Shown: piece after piece, positions 1-12,134 of the stretch
Numbering within the stretch: position 1 is the stretch's first letter
Layout of the letters: each line of letters begins with the position of its first letter
DNA from: Pseudorasbora parva
Lineage: Eukaryota > Chordata > Actinopteri > Cypriniformes > Gobionidae
Assembly (NCBI RefSeq): GCF_024679245.1
Contig: NC_090173.1
Location: 28,670,160-28,734,159, forward strand
DNA: 64,000 nt
Direction: 5' to 3'
Translations under genes and position numbers: made by a program
The notes under the pieces: generated by a model
Seen by the model: the letters and a program-made list of their open reading frames with translations, nothing else
Told to the model about the DNA's origin: nothing
Databases searched by the model: none

Positions 1-167
1 TCTCACTTTCATGTATCTGCAATACAGGCCTGAGAGTAAACAACTAAGACTGGCTTACCTAAAACCATTGAGTGTTTCAAAAAACAGTCCACAATTCACG
101 TTAAATCCAGGATAGAACCCACTTATTTTCGGTGGAGAGCCAGGCTTCGGCCCTGGGACGCTACTGT

Positions 168-183
168 AGAACAGATGTGTTCT
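168..183. other. Inverted AGAACA/TGTTCT dyad in the monomer (first copy shown)
   Basis: AGAACA, four bases GATG, then TGTTCT: a perfect six-base inverted repeat. The hexamers equal steroid-receptor (glucocorticoid-type) half-sites, but the known element has a three-base spacer and this has four, so canonical dimer binding is not expected. The dyad is intact in many monomers and broken in subfamilies reading TGTCCTGG, TGTTGTGG, TGTTCCTG or TTTTCTGG. No regulatory role is claimed. Confidence 0.6.
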
Positions 184-218
184 GGCTTGATAAAACGGTC
201 CATATGGAAAGGCAGCAA

Positions 219-249
219 ATTCTGAGGGGCTCAAAATGCCCCTCAGAAT
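219..249. other. Conserved hairpin of the satellite (first copy shown)
   Basis: Perfect inverted repeat with stem arm ATTCTGAGGGGC (219-230), seven-base loop TCAAAAT (231-237) and the complementary arm (238-249), 12 base pairs. The same structure occurs at the corresponding place in nearly every monomer. Common variants shorten it slightly: GGGGATC monomers keep 11 pairs with a nine-base loop, and the AAATATCCC monomers keep 10. The monomers at 9557 and 16821 are the clear exceptions with a degraded stem. Dyad symmetry is common in centromeric satellites, but no role can be read from sequence alone. Confidence 0.9.
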
Positions 250-3056
250 GAGCTACCACCTGTGTTGCTTTACAGTGTACTCAAACTATAGCAACTCTCT
301 CAAACATATTCTGATAGAGTGAAACCACACTACTGGTCTCACTAAATAGTCTTCCAATAAAAATCAAGATTTCCCAAAAAGGTCTCACTTTATGTATCTG
401 CAATACAGGCCTGAGAGTAAACAACTAAGACTGGCTTACCTAAAACCATTGAGTGTTTCAAAAAACAGTCCCCAATTCACGTTAAATCCAGGCTAGAACC
501 CACTTATTTTTGGTGGAGAGCCAGGCTTCGGCCATGGGACGCTACTGTAGAACAGATGTGTTCTGGCTTGATAAAACGGTGCATATGGCAAGGCAGCAAA
601 TTATCAGGGGCTCAAAATGCCCCTCAGAATGAGCTACCACCTGTGTTGCTTTACAGTGTACTCAAACTATAGCAACTCTCTCAAACATATTCTGATAGTG
701 TGAAACCACACTACTGGTCTCACTAAATAGTCTTCCAATAAAAATCAAGATTTCCCAAAAAGGTCTCACTTTCATGTATCTGCAATACAGGCCTGAGAGT
801 AAACAACTAAGACTGGCTTACCTAAAACCATTGAGTGTTTCAAAAAACAGTCCTCAATTCACGTTAAATCCAGGCTAGAACCCACTTAGTTTCGGTGGAG
901 AGTCAGGCTTCAGCCATGGGACGCTACTGTAGAACAGATGTGTTCTGGCTTGATAAAACGGTCCATATGGAAAGGCAGCAAATTCTGAGGGGCTCAAAAT
1001 GCCCCTCAGAATGAGCTACCACCTGTATTGCTTTACAGTGTACTCAAACTATAGCAACTCTCTCAAACATATTCTGATAGTGTGAAACCACCCTATTGGC
1101 CTCACAAAATAGTCTTCCAATAAAAATCAAGATTTTCCCAAAAAGGTCTCACTTTCATGTATCTGCAATACAGGCCTGAGAGTAAACAACTAAGACTGGC
1201 TTACCTAAAACCATTGAGTGTTTCAAAAAACAGTCCCCAATTCACGTTAAATCCAGGTTAGAACCCACTTATTTTCAGTAGAGAGCCAGGCTTCGGCCAT
1301 GGGACGCTACTGTAGAACAGATGTATTCTGGCTTGATAAAACGGTCCATATGGAAAGGCAGCAAATTCTGAGGGGCTCAAAATGCCCCTCAGAATGAGCT
1401 ACCACCTGTGTTGCTTTACAGTGTACTCAAACTATAGCAACTCTCTCAAACATATTCTGATAGAGTGATACCACACTACTGGTCTCACTGAATAGTCTTC
1501 CAATAAAAATCAAGATTTCCCAAAAAGGTCTCACTTTCATGTATCTGCAATACAGGCCTGAGAGTAAACAACTAAGACTGGCTTACCTAAAACCATTGAG
1601 TGTTTCAAAAAACAGTCCTCAATTCACGTTAAATCCAGGCTAGAACCCACTTAGTTTCGGTGGAGAGTCAGGCTTCGGCCATGGGACGCTACTGTAGAAC
1701 AGATGTGTTCTGGCTTGATAAAACGGTCCATATGGAAAGGCAGCAAATTCTGAGGGGCTCAAAATGCCCCTCAGAATGAGCTACCACCTGTATTGCTTTA
1801 CAGTGTACTCAAACTATAGCAACTCTCTCAAACATATTCTGATAGTGTGAAACCACCCTATTGGCCTCACAAAATAGTTTTCCAATAAAAATCAAGATTT
1901 TCCCATAAAGGTCTCACTTTCATGTATCTGCAATACAGGCCTGAGAGTAAACAACTAAGACTGGCTTACCTAAAACCATTGAGTGTTTCAAAAAACAGTC
2001 CCCAATTCAAGTTAAATCCAGGCTAGAACCCACTTATTTTCGGTGGAGAGCCAGGCTTCGGCCATGGGACGCTACTGTAGAACAGATGTGTTCTGGCTTG
2101 ATAAAACGGTCCATATGGAAAGGCAGCAAATTCTGAGGGGCTCAAAATGCCCCTCAGAATGAGCTACCACCTGTGTTGCTTTACAGTGTACTCAAACTAT
2201 AGCAACTCTCTCAAACATATTCTGATAGAGTGAAACCACACTACTGGTCTCACTGAATAGTCTTCCAATAAAAATCAAGATTTCCCAAAAAGGTCTCACG
2301 TTCATGTATCTGCAATACAGGCCTGAGAGTAAACAACTAAGACTGGCTTACCTAATACCATTGAGTGTTTCAAAAAACAGTCCCCAATTCACGTTAAATC
2401 CAGGCTAGAACCCACTTATTTTCGGTGGAGAGCCAGGCTTCGGCCATGGGATGCTACTGTAGAACAGATGTGTTCTGGCTTGATAAAACGGTCCATATGG
2501 AAAGGCAGCAAATTCTGAGGGGCTCAAATTGCCCCTCAGAATGAGCTACCACCTGTATTGCTTTACAGTGTACTCAAACTATAGCAATTCTCTCAAACAT
2601 ATTCTGATAGTGTGATACCACACTACTGGTCTCACTGAATAGTCTTCCAATAAAAATCAAGATTTCCCAAAAAGGTCTCACTTTCATGTATCTGCAATAG
2701 AGGCCTGAGAGTAAACAACTGAAACTGGCTTACCTAAAACCATTGAGTGTTTCAAAAAACAGTCCCCAATTCACGTTAAATCCAGGCTAGAACCCACTTA
2801 TTTTCGGTGGAGAGCCAGGCTTCGGCCATGGGACGCTACTGTAGAACAGATGTGTTCTGGCTTGATAAAACGGTCCATATGGAAAGGCAGCAAATTCTGA
2901 GGGGCTCAAAATGCCCCTCAGAATGAGCTACCACCTGTATTGCTTTACAGTGTACTCAAACTATAGCAACTCTCTCAAACATATTCTGATAGTGTGAAAC
3001 CACCCTATTGGCCTTACAAAATAGTCTTCCAATAAAAATCAATATTTTCCAAAAAA

Positions 3057-3439
3057 GGTCTCACTTTCATGTATCTGCAATACAGGCCTGAGAGTAAACA
3101 ACTAAAACTGGCTTACCTAAAACCATTGAGTGTTTCAAAAAACAGTCCCCAATTCACGTTAAATCCAGGCTAGAACCCACTTATTTTCGGTGGAGAGCAA
3201 GGCTTCGGCCATGGGACGCTACTGTAGAACAGATGTGTTCTGGCTTGATAAAACGGTCCATATGGAAAGGCAGCAAATTCTGAGGGGCTCAAAATGCCCC
3301 TCAGAATGAGCTACCACCTGTATTGCTTTACAGTGTACTCAAACTATAGCAACTCTCTCAAACATATTCTGATAGTGTGAAACCACCCTATTGGCCTCAC
3401 AAAATAGTCTTCCAATAAAAATCAAGATTTTCCAAAAAA
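3057..3439 (+). repeat. Representative satellite monomer, 383-bp form
   Basis: Given as a worked example of the unit. In order it holds: the anchor GGTCTCAC; an A-rich stretch (TTTCAAAAAACAG); the segment TTTTCGGTGGAGAG; GGCTTCGGCCATGGGACGC; the dyad AGAACAGATGTGTTCT; the palindrome TCCATATGGA; a hairpin with stem ATTCTGAGGGGC; and a 3' part CCTATTGGCCTCACA followed by AATAAAAATCAA. The 383-bp form differs from the 382-bp form in this 3' part (ACTACTGGTCTCACT there) and by one extra base in the T/C run before the next anchor. AATAAA here is part of an A-rich run and is not evidence of a polyadenylated transcript. Confidence 0.9.
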
Positions 3440-4870
3440 GGTCTCACTTTCATGTATCTGCAATACAGGCCTGAGAGTAAACAACTAAGTCTGGCTTACC
3501 TAAAACCATTGAGTGTTTCAAAAAATAGTTCCCAATTCACGTTAAATCAAGGCTAGAAACCACTTATTTTCGCTGGAGAGCAAGGCTTCGGCCATGGGAC
3601 GCTACTGTAGAACAGATGTGTTCTGGCTTGATAATACGGTCCATATGGAAAGGCAGCAAATTCTGATGGGCTCAAAATGCCCCTCAGAATGAGCTACCAC
3701 CTGTGTTGCTTTACAGTGTACTCAAACTATAGCAACTCTCTCAAACATATTCTGATAGTGTGAAACCACACTACTGGTCTCACTAAATAGTCTTCCAATA
3801 AAAATCAAGATTTCCCAAAAAGGTCTCACTTTCATGTATCTGCAATACAGGCCTGAGAGTAAACAACTAAGACTGGCTTACCTAAAACCATTGAGTGTTT
3901 AAAAAAACAGTCCCCAATTCACGTTAAATCCAGGATAGAACCCACTTATTTTCGGTGGAGAGCCAGGCTTCGGCCATGGGACGCTACTGTAGAACAGATG
4001 TGTTCCTACTTGATAAAACGGTCCATATGGAAAGGCAGCAAATTCTGAGGGGCTCAAATTGCCCCTCAGAATGAGCTACCACCTGTATTGCTTTACAGTG
4101 TACTCAAACTATAGCAACTCTCTCAAACATATTCTGATAGTGTGATACCACACTACTGGTCTCACTGAATAGTCTTCCAATAAAAATCAAGATTTCCCAA
4201 AAAGGTCTCACGTTCATGTATCTGCAATACAGGCCTGAGAGTGAACAACTAAGACTGGCTTACCTAAAACCATTGAGTGTTTCAAAAAACAGTCCCCAAT
4301 TCACGTTAAATCCAGGCTAGAACCCACTTATTTTCGGTGGAGAGCCAGGCTTCGGCCATGGGATGCTACTGTAGAACAGATGTGTTCTGGCTTGATAAAA
4401 CGGTCCATATGGAAAGGCAGCAAATTCTGAGGGGCTCAAATTGCCCCTCAGAATGAGCTACCACCTGTATTGCTTTACAGTGTACTCAAACTATAGCAAC
4501 TCTCTCAAACATATTCTGATAGTGTGATACCACACTATTGGCCTCACAAAATAGTCTTCCAATAAAAATCAAGATTTTCCAAAAAAGGTCTCACTTTCAT
4601 GTATCTGCAATACAGGCCTGAGAGTAAACAACTAAGACTGGCTTACCTAAAACCATTGAGTGTTTCAAAAAACAGTCCCCAATTCAAGTTAAATCCAGGC
4701 TAGAACCCACTTATTTTCGGTGGAGTGCCAGGCTTCGGCCATGGGACGCTACTGTAGAACAGATGTGTTCTGGCTTTATAAAACGGTCCATATGGAAAGG
4801 CAGCAAATTCTGAGGGGCTCAAAATGCCCCTCAGAATGAGCTACCACCTGTATTGCTTTACAGTGTACTT

Positions 4871-7800
4871 AAACTATAGCAAATCTCTCAAACATATTCT
4901 GATAGTGTGAAACCACACTACTGGTCTCACTAAATAGTCTTCCAATAAAAATCAAGATTTCCCAAAAAGGTCTCACTTTCATGTATCTGCAATACAGGCC
5001 TGAGAGTAAACAACTAAGACTGGCTTACCTAAAACCATTGAGTGTTTCAAAAAATAGTTCCCAATTCACGTTAAATCAAGGCTAGAACCCACTTATTTTC
5101 GGTGGATAGCCAGGCTTCGGCCATGGGACGCTACTGTAGAACAGATGTGTTCTGGCTTGATAAAACGGTGCATATGGAAAGGCAGCAAATTCTGAGGGGC
5201 TCAAAATGCCCCTCAGAATGAGCTACCACCTGTGTTGCTTTACAGTGTACTCAAACTATAGCAACTCTCTCAAACATATTCTGATAGAGTGAAACCACAC
5301 TACTGGTCTCACTGAATAGTCTTCCAATAAAAATCAAGATTTCCCAAAAAGGTCTCACTTTCATGTATCTGCAATACAGGCCTGAGAGTAAACAACTAAG
5401 ACTGGCTTACCTAAAACCATTGAGTTTTTTAAAAAACAGTCCCCAATTCATGTTAAATCTAGGCTAGAACCCACTTTGTTTCGGTGGAGAGCCAGGCTTC
5501 GGCCATGGGATGCTACTGTAGAACAGATGTGTTCTGGCTTGATAAAACGGTCCATATGGAAAGGCAGCAAATTCTGAGGGGCTCAGAATGCCCCTCAGAA
5601 TGACCTACCACCTGTATTGCTTTACAGTGTACTCAAACTATAGCAACTCTCTCAAACATATTCTGATAGTGTGAAACCACCCTATTGGCCTCACAAAATA
5701 GTCTTCCAATAAAAATCAAGATTTTCCCATAAAGGTCTCACTTTCATGTATCTGCAATACAGGCCTGAGAGTAAACAACTAAGACTGGCTTACCTAAAAC
5801 CATTGAGTGTTTCAAAAAACAGTCCCCAATTCATGTTAAATCCAGGCTAGAACCCACTTATTTTTGGTGGAGAGCCAGGCTTCGGCCATGGGACGCTACT
5901 GTAGAACAGATGTGTTCTGGCTTGATAAAGCGGTCCATATGGAAAGGCAGCAAATTCTGAGGGGCTCAAAATGCCCCTCAGAATGAGCTACCACCTGTGT
6001 TGCTTTACAATGTACTCAAACTATAGCAACTCTCTCAAACATATTCTGATAGAGTGAAACCACACTACTGGTCTCACTAAATAGTCTTCCAATAAAAATC
6101 AAGATTTCCCAAAAAGGTCTCACTTTCATGTATCTGCAATACAGGCCTGAGAGTAAACAACTAAGACTGGCTTACCTAAAACCATTGGGTGTTTCAAAAA
6201 ACAGTCCCCAAGTCACGTTAAATCCAGGCTAGAACCCATTCATTTTTGGTGGAGAGCCAGGCTTCGGCCATGGGACGCTACTGTAGAACAGATGTGTTCT
6301 GGCTTGATAAAACGGTGCATATGGCAAGGCAGCAAATTATGAGGGGCTCAAAATGCCCCTCAGAATGAGCTACCACCTGTGTTGCTTTACAGTGTACTCA
6401 AACTATAGCAACTCTCTCAAACATATTCTGATAGTGTGAAACCACACTACTGGTCTCACTAAATAGTCTTCCAATAAAAATCAAGATTTCCCAAAAAGGT
6501 CTCACTTTCATGTATCTGCAATACAGGCCTGAGAGTAAACAACTAAGACTGGCTTACCTAAAACCATTGAGTGTTTCAAAAAACAGTCCTCAATTCACAT
6601 TAAATCCAGGCTAGAACCCACTTAGTTTCGGTGGAGAGTCAGGCTTCGGCCATGGGACGCTACTGTAGAACAGATGTGTTCTGGCTTGATAAAACGGTCC
6701 ATATGGAAAGGCAGCAAATTCTGAGGGGCTCAAAATGCCCCTCAGAATGAGCTACCACCTGTATTGCTTTACAGTGTACTCAAACTATAGCAACTCTCTC
6801 AAACATATTCTGATAGTGTGAAACCACCCTATTGGCCTCACAAAATAGTCTTCCAATAAAAATCAAGATTTTCCCAAAAAGGTCTCACTTTCATGTATCT
6901 GCAATACAGGCCTGAGAGTAAACAACTAAGACTGGCTTACCTAAAACCATTGAGTGTTTCAAAAAACAGTCCACAATTCACGTTAAATCCAGGTTAGAAC
7001 CCACTTATTTTCAGTAGAGAGCCAGGCTTCGGCCATGGGACGCTACTGTTGAACAGATGTATTCTGGCTTGATAAAACGGTCCATATGGAAAGGCAGCAA
7101 ATTCTGAGGGGCTCAAAATGCCCCTCAGAATGAGCTACCACCTGTGTTGCTTTACAGTGTACTCAAACTATAGCAACTCTCTCAAACATATTCTGATAGA
7201 GTGAAACCACACTACTGGTCTCACTGAATAGTCTTCCAATAAAAATCAAGATTTCCCAAAAAGGTCTCACTTTCATGTATCTGCAATACAGGCCTGAGAG
7301 TAAACAACTAAGACTGGCTTACCTAAAACCATTGAGTGTTTCAAAAAACAGTCCTCAATTCACGTTAAATCCAGGCTAGAACCCACTTAGTTTCGGTGGA
7401 GAGTCAGGCTTCGGCCATGGGACGCTACTGTAGAACAGATGTGTTCTGGCTTGATAAAACGGTCCATATGGAAAGGCAGCAAATTCTGAGGGGCTCAAAA
7501 TGCCCCTCAGAATGAGCTACCACCTGTATTGCTTTACAGTTTACTCAAACTATAGCAACTCTCTCAAACATATTCTGATAGTGTGAAACCACCCTATTGG
7601 CCTCACAAAATAGTCTTCCAATAAAAATCAAGATTTTCCCATAAAGGTCTCACTTTCATGTATCTGCAATACAGGCCTGAGAGTAAACAACTAAGACTGG
7701 CTTACCTAAAACCATTGAGTGTTTCAAAAAACAGTCCCCAATTCACGTTAAATCCAGGCTAGAACCCACTTATTTTTGGTGGAGAGCCAGGCTTCGGCCA

Positions 7801-10800
7801 TGGGACACTACTGTAGAACAGATGTGTTCTGGCTTGATAAAACGGTCCATATGGAAAGGCAGCAAATTCTGAGGGGCTCAAAATGCCCCTCAGAATGAGC
7901 TACCACCTGTATTGCTTTACAGTGTACTCAAACTATAGCAACTCTCTCAAACATATTCTGATAGTGTGACACCACCCTATTGGCCTCACAAAATAGTCTT
8001 CCAATAAAAATCAAGATTTTCCCAAAAAGGTCTCACTTTCATGTATCTGCAATACAGGCCTCAGAGTAAACAACTAAGACTGGCTTACCTAAAACCATTG
8101 AGTGTTTCAAAAAATAGTCCTCAATTCACGTTTAATCCAAGCTAGAACCCACTTAGTTTCGGTGGAGAGCCAGGCTTCGGCCATGGGACGCTACTGTAGA
8201 TCAGATGTGTTGTGGCTTGATAAAATGGTCCATATGGAAATGCAGAAAATTCTGAGGGGCTCAAAATGCCCCTCAGAATAAGCTACCACCTGTATTGCTT
8301 TACAGTGTACTCAAACTATAGCAACTCTCTCAAACATATTCTGATAGTGTGAAACCACATTACTGGTCTCACTAAATAGTCTTCCAATAAAAATCAAGAT
8401 TTCCCAAAAAGGTCTCACTTTCATGTATCTGCAATACAGGCCTGAGAGTAAACAACTAAGACTGGCTTACCTAAAACCATTGAGTGTTTCAAAAAACAGT
8501 CCCCAATTCACATTAAATCCAGGCTAGAACCCACTTATTTTCAGTGGAGAGCCAGGCTTCGGCCATGGGACGCTACTGTAGAACAGATGTGTTCTGGCTT
8601 GATAAAACGGTCCATATGGAAAGGCAGCAAATTCTGAGGGGCTCAAAATGCCCCTCAGAATGAGCTACCACCTGTATTGCTTTACAGTGTACTCAAACTA
8701 TAGCAACTCTCTCAAACATATTCTGATAGTGTGAAACCACACTACTGGTCTCACTAAATAGTCTTCCAATAAAAATCAAGATTTCCCAAAAAGGTCTCAC
8801 TTTCATGTATCTGCAATACAGACCTGAGAGTAAACAACTAAGACTGGCTTACCTAAAACCATTGAGTGTTTCAAAAAACAGTCCCCAATTCACGTTAAAT
8901 CCAGGCTAGAACCCACTTATTTTCGGTGGAGTGCCAGGCTTCGGCCATGGAACGCTACTGTAGAACAGATGTGTCCTGGCTTGATAAAACGGTCCATATG
9001 GAAAGGCAGCAAATTCTGAGGGGATCAAAATGCCCCTCAGAATGAGCTACCACCTGTATTGCTTTACAGTGTACTCAAACTATAGCAACTCTCTCAAACA
9101 TATTCTGATAGTGTGAAACCACACTACTGGTCTCACTAAATAGTCTTCCAATAAAAATCAAGATTTCCCAAAAAGGTCTCACTTTCATGTATCTGCAATA
9201 CAGGCCTGAGAGTAAAAAACTAAGACTGGCTTACCTAAAACCATTGAGTGTTTCAAAAAACAGTCCCAAATTCACGTTAAATCCAGGCTAGAACCCACTT
9301 CTTTTCGGTGGAGAGCCAGGCTTCGGCCATGGGACGCTACTGTAGAACAGATGTGTCCTGGCTTGATAAAACGGTCCATATGGAAAGGCAGCAAATTCTG
9401 AGGGGAACAAAATGCCCCTCAGAATGAGCTACCACCTGTATTGCTTTACAGTGTACTCAAACTATAGCAACTCTCTCAAACATATTCTGATAGTGTGAAA
9501 CCACACTACTGGTCTCACTAAATAGTCTTCCAAAAAAAATCAAGATTTCCCAAAAAGGTCTCACTTTCATGTATCTGCAATACAGGCCTGAGAGTAAACA
9601 ACTAAGACTGGCTTACCTAAAACCATTGAGTGTTTCAAAAAACAGTCCCCAATTCACGTTAAATCCAGTCTAGAACCCACTTATTTTCGGTGGAGTGCCA
9701 GGCTTCGGCCATGGAACGCTACAGTAGAATAGATGTGTCCTGTCTTGATAAAACGGTCCATATGGAAAGGCAGCAAATTCTAAGGGTATCAAAATGCCCC
9801 TCAGAAAGAGCTACCACCTGTTTTGCTTTACAGTGTACTCAAACTATAGCAACTCTCTCAAACATATTCTGATAGTGTGAAACCACACTACTGGTCTCTC
9901 TAAATAGTCTTCCAATAAAAATCAAGATTTTCCCCAAAAGGTCTCACTTTCATGTATCTGCAATACAGGCCTGAGAGTAAACAACTAAGACTGGCTTACC
10001 TAAAACCATTGAGTGTTTCAAAAAACAGTACTCAATTCACGTTAAATCCAGGCTAGAACCCACTTAGTTTCGTTGGAGAGCCAGGCTTCAGCTATGGGAC
10101 GCTACTGTAGAACAGATGTGTTCTGGCTTGATAAAACGGTCCATATGGAAAGGCAGCAAATTCTGAGGGGCTCAAAATTCCCCTCAGAATGAGCTACCAC
10201 CTGTATTGCTTTACAGTGTACTCAAACTATAGCAACTCTCTCAAACATATTCTGATAGTGTGAAACCACACTACTGGTCTCACTAAATAGTCTTCCAATA
10301 AAAATCAAGATTTCCCAAAAAGGTCTCACTTTCATGTATCTGCAATACAGGCCTGAGAGTAAACAACTAAGACTGGCTTACCTAAAACCATTGAGTGTTT
10401 CAAAAAACAGTCCTCAATTCACATTAAATCCAGACTAGAACCCACTTAGTATCGGTGGAGAGCCAGGCTTCGGCCATGGGACACTACTGTAGAACAGATG
10501 TGTTCTGGCTTGATAAAACAGTCCATATGGAAAGGCAGCAAATTCTGAGGGGCTCAAAATATCCCTCAGAATGAGCTACCACCTGTATTGCTTTACAGTG
10601 AACTCAAACTATAGCAACTCTCTCAAACATATTCTGATAGTGTGAAACCACACTACTGGTCTCACTAAATAGTCTTCCAATAAAAATCAATTTTCCCAAA
10701 AAGGTCTCACTTTCATGTATCTGCAATACAGGCCTGAGAGTAAACAACTAAGACTGGCTTATCTAAAACCATTGAGTGTTTCAAAAAACAGTCCCCAATT

Positions 10801-12134
10801 CACGTTAAATACAGGCTAGAACCCACTTATTTTCGGTGGAGAGCCAGGCTTCGGCCATGGGACGCTACTGTAGAACAGATGTGTCCTGGCTTGATAAAAC
10901 GGTCCATATGGAAAGGCAGCAAATTCTGAGGGGATCAAAATGCCCCTCAGAATGAGCTACCACCTGTATTGCTTTACAGTGTACTCAAACTATAGCAACT
11001 CTCTCAAACATATTCTGATAATGTGAAACCACCCTATTGGCCTCACAAAATAGTTTTCCAATAAAAATCAAGATTTTCCCAAAAAGGTCTCACTTTCATG
11101 TATCTGCAATACAGGCCTGAGAGTAAACAACTAAGACTGGCTTACCTAAAACCATTGAGTGTTTCAAAAAACAGTCCCCAATTCATGTTAAATGCAGGCT
11201 AGAACCCACTTATTTTCGGTTGAGAGCCAGGCTTCGGCCATGGGACGCTACTGTAGAACAGATGTGTTCCTGCTTGATAAAACGGTCCATATGGAAAGGC
11301 AGCAAATTCTGAGGGGCTCAAAATGCCCCTCAGAATGAGCTACCACCTGTGTTGCTTTACAGTGTACTCAAACTATAGCAACTCTCTCAAACATATTCTG
11401 ATAGTGTGAAACCACACTACTGGTCTCACTAAATAGTCTTCCAAAAAAAATCAAGATTTCCCAAAAAGGTCTCACTTTCATGTATCTGCAATACAGGCCT
11501 GAGAGTAAACAACTAAGACTGGCTTACCTAATACCATTGAGTGTTTCAAAAAACAGTCCCCAATTCACGTTAAATCCAGGCTAGAACCCACTTATTTTCG
11601 GGGGAGAGCCAGGCTTCGGCAATGGGACGCTACTGTAGAACAGATGTGTTCTGGCTTGATAAAACTGTCCATATGGAAAGGCAGCAAATTCTGAGGGGCT
11701 CAAAATGCCCCTCAGAATGAGCTACCACCTGTATTGCTTTACAGTGTACTCAAACTATAGCAACTCTCTCAAACATATTCTGATAGTGTGAAACCACCCT
11801 ATTGGCCTCACAAAATAGTCTTCCAATAAAAATCAAGACTTTCCCAAAAAGGTCTCACTTTCATGTATTTGCAATACAGGCCTGAGAGTAAACAACTAAG
11901 ACTGGCTTACCTAAAACCATTGAGTGTTTCAAAAACCAGTCCCCAAATCACGTTAAATCCAGGCTAGAACCCACTTATTTTCGGTGGAGAGCCAGGCTTC
12001 GGCCATGGGACGCTACTGTAGAACAGATGTTTTCTGGCTTGATAAAACGGTCCATATGGAAAGGCAGCAAATTCTGAGGGGCTCAAAATGCCCCTCAGAA
12101 TGAGCTACCACCTGTATTGCTTTACAGTGTACTC
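4871..12134 (+). repeat. 19-monomer higher-order repeat, copy 1 (7,264 bp)
   Basis: Tandemly duplicated as 12135-19398. Private variants are repeated at exactly +7,264: GCAAATCTCT near 4879 and 12143; TGAGTTTTTT at 5421 and 12685; the CCCAAGTCACG monomer near 6210 and 13474; the TTCGTTGGA variant at 10069 and 17333; and the degraded-hairpin monomer at 9557 and 16821. The left boundary is where the copies stop agreeing, between about 4785 and 4871. Only a few differences were seen inside, for example CACGTTAAATCC against CACGTTTAATCC (near 7745 and 15009). Confidence 0.93.
9557..9939 (+). repeat. Divergent monomer with degraded hairpin and open frame
   Basis: This monomer has private changes: CCAGTCTAGAACC, GGAACGCTACAGTAGAATAG, GTCCTGTCTTG, CTAAGGGTATC, GAAAGAG and CTGTTTTGC. 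GAATGAG to GAAAGAG removes an in-frame TGA and leaves a 60-codon frame from a GTG at 9690 (first ATG at 9711) to 9872. The changes also destroy most of the 12-bp hairpin. The frame is an accident of a non-coding repeat. An exact duplicate lies at 16821-17203, and relatives with an intact stop and a mostly intact hairpin lie at 48100, 51924 and 54983. Confidence 0.85.

Larger units (their letters stand above)
1..4870 (+). repeat. Array block 1: mixed monomers related to 5736-10605
   Basis: About 12.7 monomers. Diagnostic variants match monomers 15 units downstream (about 5,735 bp). Examples: CGGTGCATATGGCAAGG near 578 and 6320; GAGTCAGG near 901 and 6633; GGTTAGAACC with TTTTCAGTAGAG near 1257 and 6992; GATGTATTCTGG near 1320 and 7059. 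The paired copies differ at several bases, so this duplication is older than the 7,264-bp one next to it. The first monomer-to-monomer junction has lost one base (CACTTTATG at 386). Confidence 0.75.

Noticed and set aside
201..207. CCATATGG as a CArG box (SRF site)
   Set aside because: A CArG box needs six A/T bases between CC and GG; this palindrome has four.
358..372. AATAAA in every monomer as a polyadenylation signal
   Set aside because: It is part of an A-rich run (CCAATAAAAATC) in a non-coding repeat, with no gene upstream and no conserved GT-rich downstream element.
1..382. Monomer as an ancient dimer of two 191-bp halves
   Set aside because: Apart from the short GGTCTCACT repeat (46 bp apart), the two halves show no visible alignment.
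1190..1270. tRNA-like pol III A and B boxes (TGGCTTACCTA and GGTTAGAACCC)
   Set aside because: Each box has mismatches to the consensus, most monomers have a worse B box (GGCTAGAACCC), a TTTT stop follows at once, and no cloverleaf can be drawn.
9690..9872. 60-codon open frame, duplicated at 16954-17136
   Set aside because: It lies wholly in a satellite monomer, starts at GTG (first ATG at 9711), exists only because one stop was lost, and the second copy is part of a segmental duplication.
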